Assembly: GCF_000002995.4 (NCBI RefSeq)
Contig: NW_025062478.1
Location: 6,300,001 to 6,364,000, forward strand
Direction of reading: 5' to 3'
Origin: Brugia malayi
Lineage: Eukaryota > Nematoda > Chromadorea > Rhabditida > Onchocercidae
Length of the DNA stretch: 64,000 nucleotides
Part shown: one piece after another, positions 37,268 to 50,088 of the stretch
Numbering within the stretch: the first letter of the stretch is position 1
Layout: the number at the start of each line of letters is the position of its first letter
Position numbers and translations under genes: made by a program
Notes under the pieces: generated by a model
The model's database searches: none
What the model was told of the DNA's origin: nothing
What the model saw: only the letters and a program-made list of their open reading frames with translations

Positions 37268-37904
37268 ATGTTTTATCATTGTTTAGGATTGTTATTTGTG
37301 CTGTCCATTAGTGCAAGTAAGTCCTACCAATTTCAGTGTTGCCATAATCTTTAATAAGTATAGACTGAGCTTTCATTAAATCCTTTTTCTGCCAAGTTTA
37401 TGCTTTGTTTTCTAGTACCACTACCCGAAGAACTGGATTATGGTGGGGAAATTCCGAACTGTCGCGACGGTGGAAAACCTCTACTAGCCGCAGATATTGG
37501 AATTCATACATGTGAAAAAAATTGTCCCGAAGGATTCCGATGTGAATACAAAACAGCGAATGATACTACGAGGAAAGGTGTAATGAATATTACTTATACT
37601 AAAACCTACTGAAACACATTCACCAATCTGTTAGAACACCTGGCTTACTACATTTTTCGTTGTAGCAGAAAAATGGCTTAATATGTTTTTTTTTTTTTTT
37701 TTGTAAAATCACCTCTAAAAAGAGACTTAGGTTTTAAGCAGTTAACCATTAATTTTGTTTGTTTGGAAACAGATTCATTTAACACTTAGTCTTACTGAAT
37801 AGGTCACAGTGGCTTAATTTACAGGTATATGTTGTCCAAACTTGAAAGAGTTGGAAAAAATTTACAATGAGGATGAGAAACTGGATAGAACTATCAAGAA
37901 CTGA
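37268..37904 (+). CDS. Small secreted six-cysteine protein (lustrin-type cysteine-rich repeat)
   Basis: Three exons join in phase (37268-37316, 37416-37577, 37825-37904), giving 96 aa. Residues 1-16, MFYHCLGLLFVLSISA, look like a signal peptide. The mature part carries six Cys in the order NCRDGGKPL, HTC, NCPEGFRC and GICCP, the pattern of the lustrin cysteine-rich domain common in nematode secreted proteins, often beside Kunitz domains; here only one unit is present. After the last pair of Cys comes a charged Lys/Glu tail. If the second intron is kept, the frame stops at 37612 and the final Cys pair is lost, so the spliced form is preferred. The role is unknown; an extracellular or cuticle/inhibitor function is only a guess. 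Confidence 0.75.
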
Positions 37905-39420
37905 TAGTTTATGTGTACAAGACAGTACCTGATATTTCTTTGTTTGGAAACAGATTACGGCAGACCGCCTGCTAAACAAATTCATTTTAAGAACAAAGAT
38001 TTCTGTCGATGATCTTGTTATGTATGTAAAGGATTGTGGCTTTAATTTGCGACTCAATTGTTACTTTCGCAGTGATAATTTTATGATCAATAAAGTCTCT
38101 GATACAATAATCATTCCAGTAGAAGTCTTCATAGAAATCACCCTTAGTGTTGCTACTGAATTTTTTTTTTTTTTTGTTTTTTGTTAACATGACACTTTGT
38201 TTCTACACGACGATACCGCTTGATAGACAAATTTATTTTGACTGGCAATTCGCTTCTTGATGTAGATAATTGTAAACACTCTGTGAAATAATTTAGATTA
38301 AGATTACGTCTTGTTAACGAAAATAGCATTTGGCGCTTTTAACATACACTTTGCTATTATGTTACTAAAAGACAATCGCGCATCCAGGATGTCTATGTCT
38401 GGATTGATCCTCAATCTTTCATCTTTCTAATGTGTGGTCGCCATCATTTAAAGGTTGGTCAGATAGCAGCTTAGTTGCATGGCCTGCAAAACCAAACTGA
38501 TTAAAAGACATATCAAACTGAGCTGTGGTAGAAGTCGAGTTGCTAAGACAATTTCTAAATTTATTGTACAATCGAGGGCCACATTTTATAATAAATAATG
38601 TATACTTTATTGTGTAGTTACCTGCCTTTTCATAAAAATCCGTTTAAAGTTAGTAGTCTGAATTTGCCCTCTTGAATTATTTGCAGGCTGTCTATGTAAA
38701 GTTTTAGGAATGTAGATTAGCAGTCTAGTTGCTTTTCCAGAAAAGAATTTACGTAAGTCATTAGTTTCACTAATCGCAAATTTTTTTCTATAAAAATAAA
38801 CTCCAATTACCGTATTATTCCAAGTTTTTGTATTTTAGAATTCTCAAAACAACTCGAAATTGCTACCTGTAGGCGTATTTAACCGAGTTGTTTACTTCAG
38901 GATTCTGGTTTCACAGTTATTGTTGCAAGGGATGGTTTGTTTATTTGCTTCTGTGTGGAATGCATTTCTGATGAAAGCATTTCTGATGTTTTCTTTCTGG
39001 TGAACTCTCTAAAATTTTGGCATTTTTTTTAATAATTTTAACTCTAAATTTAAAAAATGCATATGAAAAATCGTTCTTTAATTTTCGGACTTCTTTTAAA
39101 AAAAATGGAAAGAGTGGAGATCCAAATAATAGCTCATTATTTTATTCATTTTTTTGAATTTCGAGTTTTGTAATAATTTCTATGGAAATGTTGATTAACC
39201 ATCCAGTGGCTCTCCAGAAAAAAATTTACGTAAGTCTGGACATTGTTTTGACTAATTCCAAATTTTTATCTGTAAGAAATAATAAATTTCTATTTTACTA
39301 AGTTTTAAACTCCAAACACTAGCCATTTGAAACATACCTGTTGTTTACTCGATATTTCTGTAAAAATAAACTTATAAATACAATTTTAAGAAAATAAGTA
39401 TGAAAGGGAATGTAACAAAC
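37905..39420. other. Intergenic region
   Basis: About 1.5 kb of AT-rich DNA with A/T homopolymers (for example a 15-T run near 38160) between the lustrin-like gene and the receptor gene. No gene supported. Confidence 0.55.
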
Positions 39421-42271
39421 CTGAAAAAATGCTTAGGTAGCACGACTGTCCAGAATGTATCTCTGTATCTGAAGCAGTTGGAAGTATTTGAAAGACAAGT
39501 AACAATCACACAATTTATAGGAGATATCATGTTGAATGATTAAGAAATGACAGATTTTTATTTTCAACTGATTCATAAAAAAATATTTTTATGAATATGT
39601 TACCAACCTGGAAGACATTAAGCAATAAAGGACGAAGGTAATGGATGAATTGAGCAGTGAGAGAAGGTCGAGGATATCACCGAGATTAAAGTAAATATAT
39701 ATGTGCACATGAGTGGTATAAATAGCATTCATGATGGCGATGATACCTTGCGGCATCTCGGCAATTAGAAATACCAACACTATGGCAAGTAATAGAGCTG
39801 ACGTCCGATCTGACTTAGTGACACCTCTGAAATTCATCTCATTTTTATTCGAAATTTATAATAAAGTTTTTCTGATTTACTAGTCGTAAGTTGCATTTCT
39901 CCAAAACTGATAAATGGTGTAAATAATACTTTTAAATTAAAGTTTTTGATTTTTATATTTCTCAGTTCTAATATATCAGATTATTAAAGAGCTTACCTTT
40001 CCAGATAAGCAAATTTGTTACAATAAGCAGTGCTGCCTTTCAAAAAACTCAAACTTATCACTAAATAAACATCAGCACTTAACACAGTAATATACCACTC
40101 TTCTGTTATTTCAAGATATCGTTTGAGAAAGTTAATAAAAAAACCTTATTTTTGTTGAGTTATATTTCAATATTAGTTTACGCTTTCTAGTTGTTTGATG
40201 TAATGTCAATATAAGACTTGATGAAAAATAAAGTAGCAATATGCATGGTACAACCTGTAAAAAACAATAGAATTGTCGGGTTCGATAAAATAAAGTTATT
40301 AAGGATGCAAAAAATATTTCTTATGTTTGATCTTAAGTCAACTTAATTTACTTCAACTTACAGACTTTTTGGTCATATACATAATTTTTGCTAGCTAGCG
40401 TGTAAATAACAAAAAGTAGTTACCAATTATAAAAACTTTCAAGAAATGAAGTACAAATACCTTGAAAATGATTCCCGACATCCATAAATTCCATTTAAAA
40501 AAACGACATCCATTTGCCATTGCAGACGGTGACATCTGTAGAAACAGTAATTAGTGAAATTACAGACACAAAATGTTTTGGGAATAATACTTTATCGATG
40601 AACTATTCGTAGTAACAGTGATTCCATAATATGGAATTTAATTATAAATTTCAATGATTAAATGACAAATACGGTAAATAGTAAGATCAACAATGATTGC
40701 GCAGCAATAAATTAAAGTTTTTACACCAACAATTGTTGCGATCAGTAGAATTGACTTCTCATATCTATTCACATATCTAATAGTTGCAAATATTGAAGAA
40801 GTTATCCCAACAGTTAATAAACCTCTGGATTTAATAAATCAGCTTACATGAAAGGTGTAATACTTAGCAGTGTAATTAGGTGGAAAGCTATGAGAACAAT
40901 GCGGTGCAGGATGCCAATCACCAACTTCAACCACATCATACATTAGAAATGTCGGTATGCAGAGTATGAACACACAGAAGTATATTAAAGTGCAAACTCT
41001 CCAGGCCATCTGTGGCTTTTGCCAGTTGCTGTAAATATATAAGTTTCATTAAAATATGATAATATTGCATCTCTGTGATGAAATTACAAAATGAGAATAA
41101 CAATCGCTGAAGCTGCAATTATTGAAGCTACCAAGTGGTATTCTTTACAAATAATTTGAAGTGAATTCTAACAACAACAAAGTGGTTTTAATTAGCTTGC
41201 GAATTCAATTTTACTACGCATCTAATAGCTTTATACTATATCAATAAATGACAGAACTTATTTTTCTTACTGCTAAAAAAAACGATACATGATGATTTTA
41301 ATGGCCAGGAATATAAAAGATAGGTTTCAAGAGTAATTACCTATTGAGGATAGCATTTCTCAAAGTCATCTGACGGATAAAAGCCATTGCAACAATTAAC
41401 CAGAGAGAAGTTGTATGCAAAGTGATGCTCAGTACCATATGACATAATAAATACCGCATCCATAAATAGGAATAAATAAGCACACTGCAATAAGTCGTTT
41501 ATATTTGCATAATGTTCATTAAATTAATATTTGATCTGTTCAAAAGATGAATTTTAAAGGAATCAGTCATTCATTGATAGAAAAAAATGACTCTCGAGGG
41601 AATAACTCATATTTGAAAAAGAATTCAAAATGGTGACTGTTGTCAAGCAATTTTTATATGATTTGCATTGCATTGGTGACATACGAATTTTCAGTTGTCT
41701 GACATTCAAGAATTTTTATAGCTGAGTGTGACAGAAAACGAAGATGTTGTATAGACTCTTACATACAATGATGTGCAAATGTGGAAATTTCAACTTCAAA
41801 TTTTTGTCATCTCAAATGTTCTTTAGTCACATTATAAATCAAAATGATTAATGAACATATCTTGAAAAGAAATGTTCTAACTTTCAGCAGTTGCTGATAC
41901 AAGTACAAGCATTTAAAAACACTGATAATAGATGAAGAGTGATATTACCAAACTGCATGTGAAATTGTAAAATGCGAATAACAATCACTGAAGCTACACT
42001 GAATCATTGAAACTAACCAAGTAGTATCTTTGAAAAGTACAAAATGGCAAATGTATATGAAATACGATCCCATGGTACCCATATCGCAAATAGCAACCAT
42101 TGTTAGTACACAGTTTACCGCCGAGCACCTCATATTTGGCCTAGTTAGTACCAATATATGTATCAAGTTGGTTCCAATGCTGAATGTGCATATTACTATG
42201 CAGATGAAACCATGCACCGGAGAATAGGTCCTGCAATCAGGCAAATGTACTTTCCAGTAATCAGTTGAACT
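39421..42271 (-). CDS. DMSR-type (myosuppressin receptor-like) neuropeptide GPCR, ends unsettled
   Basis: A seven-helix receptor of the FMRFamide/myosuppressin receptor-like group that is expanded in nematodes (dmsr genes). Eight minus-strand exons join in phase: 42018-42271, 41341-41484, 40848-41028, 40461-40535, 40145-40254, 39997-40032, 39608-39826 and 39421-39468. Helix 1-2: VHGFICIVICTFSIGTNL then MRCSAVNCVLTMVAICDM. Helix 3: HMVLSITLHTTSLWLIVAMA. Helix 4: WRVCTLIYFCVFILC, with an extracellular loop holding HCSHSFPPNYTAKYY. Helix 6: SDRTSALLLAIVLVFLIAEM with PQGI. Helix 7: LGDILDLLSLLNSS then FVLYCLMSSR. The motif after helix 3 is IRQM, not the usual FRY. The first exon with the ATG is not found: upstream of 42271 the frame soon stops. 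The last exon either reads to a stop at 39372 or splices on. Exon 39997-40032 is only 36 nt. Confidence 0.82.
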
Positions 42272-45200
42272 CTTCAAAGTAAAAGTTAAATGATAAGTAC
42301 TAGAAGGCAATTCCTATTACATCTGATTTCACTCATCATTTCTAATTTGTGGTTTTGGCCTTCCAACACTTGGCTTTAGTTGATATGATATATACTGACC
42401 TTTGAAAAGCTTCCAAAGCGGCCAAAAATAACCGTGTTGCATTGTCAGACAAATCAAATAAAGGAGTGTCATTTACACACAACATCCTCTGACATCATAG
42501 TATTCTTTCGTCTAAAAATATTAACTTAAACGTAAAATAAAACTACATGCGTGCGTGGGTAGTGACGTACGAAAAACAACTGTCCATAAGCATAGAACTT
42601 CTCGAAAGAAATGGGCGTATTTTTGAACAAATGACTAATATATACTTCAATATACAGAAGTATATATTTTTCCAAAAGTCTAATTCTTTGGCTTTCCATT
42701 TTCCTTAATTTTCAGTTCAATAAATTAAGTCCTATCGAATAGTTACAGTTTATCAGATCAGATGATGATTGTAAATTTCATATTTAAAGTGACGATTTTG
42801 TTGTTATAGTACTACTGAACATTATAATGTTAAAAAAACATTGAAAAATGAATAAATTTTTAAAAAAGGAATTGATTCAATAAGTTCAAAAAGGGCGAAA
42901 GAATGCTAGGAAGGGCTATCTATCCATAAATATATAATTTTACATTAGTCTTTACAGTAACGAACTTTGGATAAAGACTTAATTTTAAAAAAGATGAGTA
43001 TACTGAACATGCAATCGATGCAAAAGTTTCATAGCGATTTGCAAGAGCAGAATTAATTAGTAACAAAATTAAAGAAGTTCAAACTAGCTTTATCATTGCT
43101 AAACCGGACAATGAAATTTATCAGTGTGACAAGTTTTAGCCGATTTGTGGAAATAAGTACAATTGCAAAAAACAAAAAAACAAAAACAAAAACTGGAAGC
43201 AAAGAATAAAGAGTAAAAATAGTTAATGATTCATATGCATCAATTTGAATAAAAATAAAATGCTATTATGATAGACATTTGGGGAATGCAAAAAATGATG
43301 AACATCAAAAAAGTCCTGTCTTTTCGATTGAAAGAAATTAAACAAATTTTGAAGTTGATTAAATGAAAACTAGAGACAAATCTTCAAATGATTCGACGGT
43401 TAAATCAGAGCATATCATGTCAACAAAAATAGGTATTATATAAAATTATTCTATAAAAATAGGCTTTTGAGTTAGATCTTAACTATTCAGAATATTCTTC
43501 CCAAAATAGTTGCAATGTGATAGAAAAGTACGGTCAAAAGAAAAACTTCTAATTTGACAGAAATTGAGAATGGATGACAGCTTTTTTCAAAAACAACACC
43601 GGTTTAAAACAATTGTGCTAGCAATACTTCAACTGCAATTTTCAACAGGATAGAGAAATAGAAAGAGGAAGGGAGAGAGAGCATCGGAACTTTGTGGGGA
43701 ACTGAAATTCAAACATGTAAGGAAAAGTTTCAGGTCACTGATTGCTGGAGAGATTTACCAATTAGACTGAATTTCAAAATATATGTGGCTTTTAGGAGGC
43801 AAAATGGTTTCCTTATAAAGGTGTTAGATAGAGTTTAATTTTATGAAACTCTGCATTCTGATGAAATCTTTTATTACAGAACTATTTAGGAAAGAAGTCT
43901 TGCTCTCAGAATTTATGTTATGATATTTCATTGACATTTACATTATTTATCAGACAAATATTTGAACACGAATTTTAAGTGAGTGATTTTTTTTTTTTCT
44001 AATGGGTCAACAGAAACAGGCACTCAAAGAACATTTATTGGTAGAAAAACTGCCTGCTAACAGCTGATGTCAAAAAAATCAAAAAAAGGGAAAGTTCCTG
44101 AAACTTTTTATACAAATTGAAGTTTAAATACATTGACTAATGTTTAAACTTTATTTTAGGAGCAATAAATGCCTTCTGTTTGGTTGTTTACAGAACATAG
44201 AAATTCATAGCAGCCTGTGATATTTCATGTTACTAATTTGTTTGGGGAAAATAAGTAATGAAAAGCAAATTTTATATGAATATGAGTTAATATTAGAAGA
44301 GCAAAAGATGAGATGACTCACATTTACGGCTTTGAAGATAAAGTCTGATATTAGCCGAAAGTAGCAACCAAAGTAGCGAGAGCAAATAATAAGTGAAAGA
44401 TCGATTTGCTGATTTTTAGGTTTCTAAAATGACAATACCATTAAAATCTTTAGTCAGCAATTTCTAAAGTAGCGGAAATCTTCTTGCACGGATAATCCAG
44501 AAATTAAAAAAAAAAAATTAATTTTCCGCATCTGTCTTTTTCATATCTGTGAGTCTGTGAGCTGAGAAAAGAAATTAAGGTAGCAAATGTAACTACGATA
44601 AATACCAAATACAACAAATCATGAGAACAGTGAAAATGTCTGTACATTAATAAACACTAATAATATTGTATGTATACTGAGTGATTTTTATAATTGTTAC
44701 TTTCTTTAGGTTATTTATAGAATTAGCTAGGGAATAAAATAAATTTCAGATCCACTTACTCATTTCCCGAAAAACGATTTTCTTCTTCTTGAGAAGAAAA
44801 AGAAATTTGGAAGAACTTTGAAAACTTCTGCACATTATCATTTTACGTCTTTTGATCATCGGTCAAATTCAAGTTTTATACAACTACTCCCAATATTAAT
44901 TAACCTTTATTAATGTTCTTTTAGCATATTCTCGAAGTTGATATAAAATGAGGAAGAAATAAATAGGACATTAAAAACAATCAAATATCCAACCGGTTAG
45001 CTATATGGTGCAGTTTAAATTCTAAAATATTTGACATAGTTTGATCCTCTGATATTTTTATGACAAAATTTGTGACCACTTTTGAACACTTTTTCTATTT
45101 ATGAGGCATAGAAAACATATGCGTGAAATAAGCCTAATTTTACTTTATTCCTTCTCTTTGCTATTCATTCTCTGGTTTTTAAGAGCCACATAGGCTAAAT

Positions 45201-47606
45201 ATATCATCATAAGCCATCATAAAGGCAGTGATAAATCAATTACCAGCACTAGCACATGTGTCCCATTCATACAGTGCCTATCCAACCATTACCTTTTGCC
45301 TTTTTCAACCTAACTTTTCAACTTTCTGTTTCAGTGATTAGTTGATAAACAAATATTTAAAGCCATGTTTCATCGTTGAAGATAAACGAAGTATTTTGTA
45401 ATAGATCGCAAATGACAAGTGAAACAGAGACTAATTAATTTGCTGGAGTATCTGTGAAAATATTAAATAGGAAGTGAAAACTCCACTTTCCTTAGTTTTC
45501 ATGAGAATAAACAATCACCAGTGATGACTTTTTCATTAAATACTTTGTAGTAACATTAAAATCCGTGTGAAGATGAAAATTGTTAATGTAAAAGAAAATT
45601 TAAAGTTTAAAATATTATTTTGTGCGAAATATCACATCTAACTGATTCTAAAATAATTTCATTTCTATCAAAATCTTGTGCAAAATGTTCGATGATGATG
45701 AGAATATTGATATTATTGTATTCAGCTGAACAAAGATAAGGAGAATTTCAACTGATTAGGATTCAAATCGTACACTTTTGCTAGAAATAAGTTTGCTGAA
45801 AGTTGTAAATAAGGTTGAAAAGGGAATGAAATTATAATAATCAATGAGCAAACTTTGTTAATAAAAGTCAGATTTTGAATATGCCAAAAAATTTAAGCAT
45901 TGTCGTGAATTGAATGCAATAATTGGTACGGTCGTCATAAAATTAACTTACATTTAACTTTAGGGATTGCTGAAGTAAAGAAAAAAGTGAAAAATTGCGA
46001 TGTGAAAGTAAAAAATCATACCAAAGATATTGATTGCAAACTTTTTAATCTTCACTAATGATAATTTCGTGCTTTAAAATTGGAATTAATTAGCTTCATT
46101 TATAATTTCCTACTTACCTTTAGCTAGATTATTATCACTGCCTTCCACAAATATGTAGTTGATCATTCATATCTTATTATATTAGTTTATTTAGTTTTTC
46201 TAGAAGTGACGATGAAAAGAAGCTTCTTAACTTGCTGTTTGTTGACAAGTTTTTAATTCTGCGTTCGATTTAAATTTGCTGCATTTTATCCCTTAAAATT
46301 TTGAATGAATAAAGTTAATAATGTGCTCGGTTTTAATAAATTTTGATAACTTCTATTACTGAAATATTTCCATGGAACTTATATTCTCATCAATTTAAAA
46401 AAATTCGCTGCATTGTTGCATTTAAGAATATTTTTTCTCAAAGATTTTTATTAATAAGAAACCTTGAATTTTTATGCTGCAACAAACTAACTTTTTAAAT
46501 TTAGACGCCATCTCCATTACCTCACTTCAACGTAATTCAGATTCAAATGATAATCATATCATTACTTATCTGGTACTCATCTATCTTTCCACCATGTTTT
46601 AAATTAAATGAAGCAGTTCTAGGTACTTATTATAACAGCAAACAGATGTAAGCAATATGAAATAGTAAGAGCAAAAAGACGACATTTAGAGATCAAAAGG
46701 AATTTTTGTTTGCTGAGTGTATTTCCACATGTGATAGCTTCGCTTTTAAATTTTTTCAAATTTTCAGCTTTCAACGCATCTTATACACGCTATTTGTCAA
46801 ATTAAGATTTCACATTCGATCATTATTTGAGGAACAATATGCCAACAGGAGGTGTCATGAGTTTGTCAAATGCAAAGGTAAGAGTGAGAATCTAGACGCT
46901 ACAAGGCGGCATTTATGTTAAACATATCAAAAGTCTGAAATTACTTTATTTAGGAAAGTATGAGTGGGCTATACAATACACAATTTATTTAAATAAAATA
47001 GTTTATTTAAATGCTCAAAGCAGAAAAAGCTTCAAAAATAACATCTTGAAATGTTAAAAAATTGTGTTATGTTGAAGATTTCAAAAAAATATTTTGCTCA
47101 GAATTTTTCGAAGAAAGGAATCACTACTTCACTGTTTGCTTTCTACTAACAAAACATAGCTCTAGAATTATAATAAGAATGTCCAATTTTGAATTCATTT
47201 TTCTGAAGGAGTTTTAATTCGGCCGGAATTATAGGAGACGCAATGTTAGAATCAGGTTAAGCAAAAATTAAAAATGCTGATGAAATATTTTGCTTTCAGA
47301 TTTCATTCTTGAAATATCTATATACTTTTTTTGAATCTTATTTCTAAGAGAAAAAAAAAATGTATTAAAAAGTGCACAGCATCAACTAGTGAGCTTTTAT
47401 TCTGTGTCTTTTGCAACAGAACTTGTTTGTCTCGCATTGGCCTTTTTAGGCACTAGCGCATTTGCTGCAAACGTGCTTTTTCTTCGTTCTCGAAGTCAAG
47501 CCATCAATATATAAAAGATAAGTAACCATTGAAATCATCTCTAAAGAACCAAAACGAATTCACAATTCAGCATTACAAGCTCTTTTTAAAAATACTGCGA
47601 ATTATT

Positions 47607-47643
47607 CTGTTTTACAGAGTAAAATCTAAACTCTGTAAAACAG
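47607..47643. repeat. Perfect 14-bp inverted repeat (hairpin)
   Basis: The arm 47607-47620 (CTGTTTTACAGAGT) is exactly complementary to 47630-47643, with a 9-nt AT-rich loop. Intergenic. Confidence 0.85.
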
Positions 47644-49996
47644 CATGACGAATTTCGATTGCAAAATTACTGTTGTGTCATTACCAAAATTTGGAAAAAA
47701 ACTTTAGGAAATTTAATCTAACAGCAGTAATGAGGTTTTCCCTGCATTATTCTTCATCAGCGTCTAAAATCTCCAATGGCATCAGTCAAATATGGAAAAT
47801 AAACGGATGTAATGAGCCTCAACCGCTCAAATTTAACGAAAAGAGGAGAACTTTATAATGGAAATGAATATATGATATTTATTTATTTATTGTTTTCATA
47901 TGTGCTGCAATTGTAGGTCAAATTTTCGACAATTAGTTCTTGTCTAAAATAAGCAAACTAAGAAATTATAATATACGAAACTATGATATACGAAACATGG
48001 AGTTCCTAACATATTAGTTCAATAAATGATTAAAACAGAGCAAAATTTATGATTAATTCTAAATTTACTAAACGTAAAGATATTTGAGAAAAACTTTTTT
48101 GTCGTACTTAGTCTACGCTTGACTAGAATAGAAGGAAGATCGAAATAAGTTAGTAGAAGTTGGATAAGTCGGAAATGGCACAGCTGACAGCATTAAAGGC
48201 GCAGAGGCAATTGTTTCGAAATTGGGTATACACTTGTGACGAAAGAAAATCCTAACCACAACTAGAAAATTTGTTTTTTCTTATTTCAACTGTCTTCATC
48301 TGTCGTAATTCGAGTGAATTCATAAATTTATATTATTTAATATTCGGTCAAAAAGTAACTTATAAGTAATCTGAGCCTGCTTTTGACCTTTATCATTACG
48401 TATTTTACAATACTGATCAATCCGCATTATTGGAAAGTTTCTTTGAGAAGAAGTTGTGGAAGTTCGTTGAATTTACGACCAGCTATTTATGCAAACAATT
48501 TATGCAGATAATAATACTCACAGCTGCAGGAATGTTACTGATAATAGCTTATCAGTAGAGCAGAAATCCCATCAATTCGTCTTGCATCATTTCATGAAAG
48601 ATAATTTTGAGAACCCAAAAAGAAACTATTACACTATTCCATGACATTAGCTCTTCTTTACTATTAAAAATAAAAATAGCATTTTGGATATAAAACTTAT
48701 ATGGTATGGTTAAATAATCACTATTAAGCCGATGAGATAAAAGTTATGCAAAAAGAAAGCAATTTTACTATTCCATCTGCAGATAATTTTTCTTTTGTAA
48801 AATTACTCATAAATGTATCTTTTTATGACAGCCCTAACCGTTACTTCATTGTTTGAGTTAGAAATATTAATAAAAGCTCAATTTTTAAAGGAAATAAACT
48901 TTTAACAATTTCATTTAAGTTGATATATCCAATAATTCTACAAGAATATTGCTTTACAAAATGAGTCTCATAATGCCGTTTCATTAAACAGACTTACATC
49001 AGACATTTGTCAATCCATTGGCTGGTAACAAATTAACAAAATGTTTAAATACAAACTAGCTGAATCTTAAATTGCCAGTATTTTTATCTTATCGAATAAT
49101 ACTTCTGAATTAAAGAAAAATTTATACTAAAAAGAATGAAATACTATCTATTTTGTCCTCGGACGTCACATCATATTTGACGTTTCGAAAGGTTTTAATC
49201 TTCCAAAAAAATTTTTAATCGAGAAAATTAATCTTCTACCTCTGCTTCACAAGCTAAGATCGCTTTTTCACAAATTATAAGAAACAAATCTGTATTTACA
49301 ACATTCTCGGTAAGAAAACTTAGAACTAAGAATCACAGCATGCTCTCTTTTATTGAAAATTATACACTGTTCCTTTATAACATTCCAACAAACTCATTCA
49401 TAATTGACGATGTCAAATTAATTTATTATAGAACTCTTTCTTAGTCGTCAAAGATCATCTCATGCATAAGTCACTGACATCAAATCGAGGCTGATCATTC
49501 TTACACCGACTTTATCTTTTCTTAGCATTAACGTTATTTCTGCATACAAACTAATTGTTTTTTCATGCATTATTTTTGCAACTTCAGTGAAATCTGCTAA
49601 GACAATACAGAATCAAAAGTAATTTCTTTAATTTTACGTCTCGTTGAGTCACGATTCTTCAGAACTTTTTGAATTTTATGATTCAAAGTTACTGACAATC
49701 AAACCACTGGCATTTAAAGAAGTGTAAGACTGAGGAAAACAGTAGTAGATCTTATATTATTTATAGGCTGTTCTAGAAAGTTTTTCATGACCACAGCTAC
49801 AATTGATCATCGCTGTAATTATGTAAGAGGTATCCGCTGAATTAAATAATTACATAACAATCATTCGATCATTTCAGAGAACCTTATCACAAAACAAAGG
49901 ACATCTACATAATGTAAATTACGAGTAAGTTTCGTACTCGAATTTGTGATAAGTGAAAAGAATGAAAAAGGTTCGCAAAAAACGAAACACATGCAG

Positions 49997-50088
49997 CAAA
50001 TCTTTGATAGATTGACGTTTCAAAACTTCAGTTTTGGAATAACAAATCGTTGATAGATTGACGTTTTAAAAACTTCAGCTTTAGTACG
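49997..50088. repeat. Two-copy tandem repeat, 46-bp unit
   Basis: Units at 49997-50042 and 50043-50088 share the order CAAATC, TTGATAGATTGACGTTT, AAAACTTCAG and TTTAG/TTTTGG with a few mismatches and one single-base length difference. The words TTGACGTTTC recur at 49177-49187. Confidence 0.8.
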
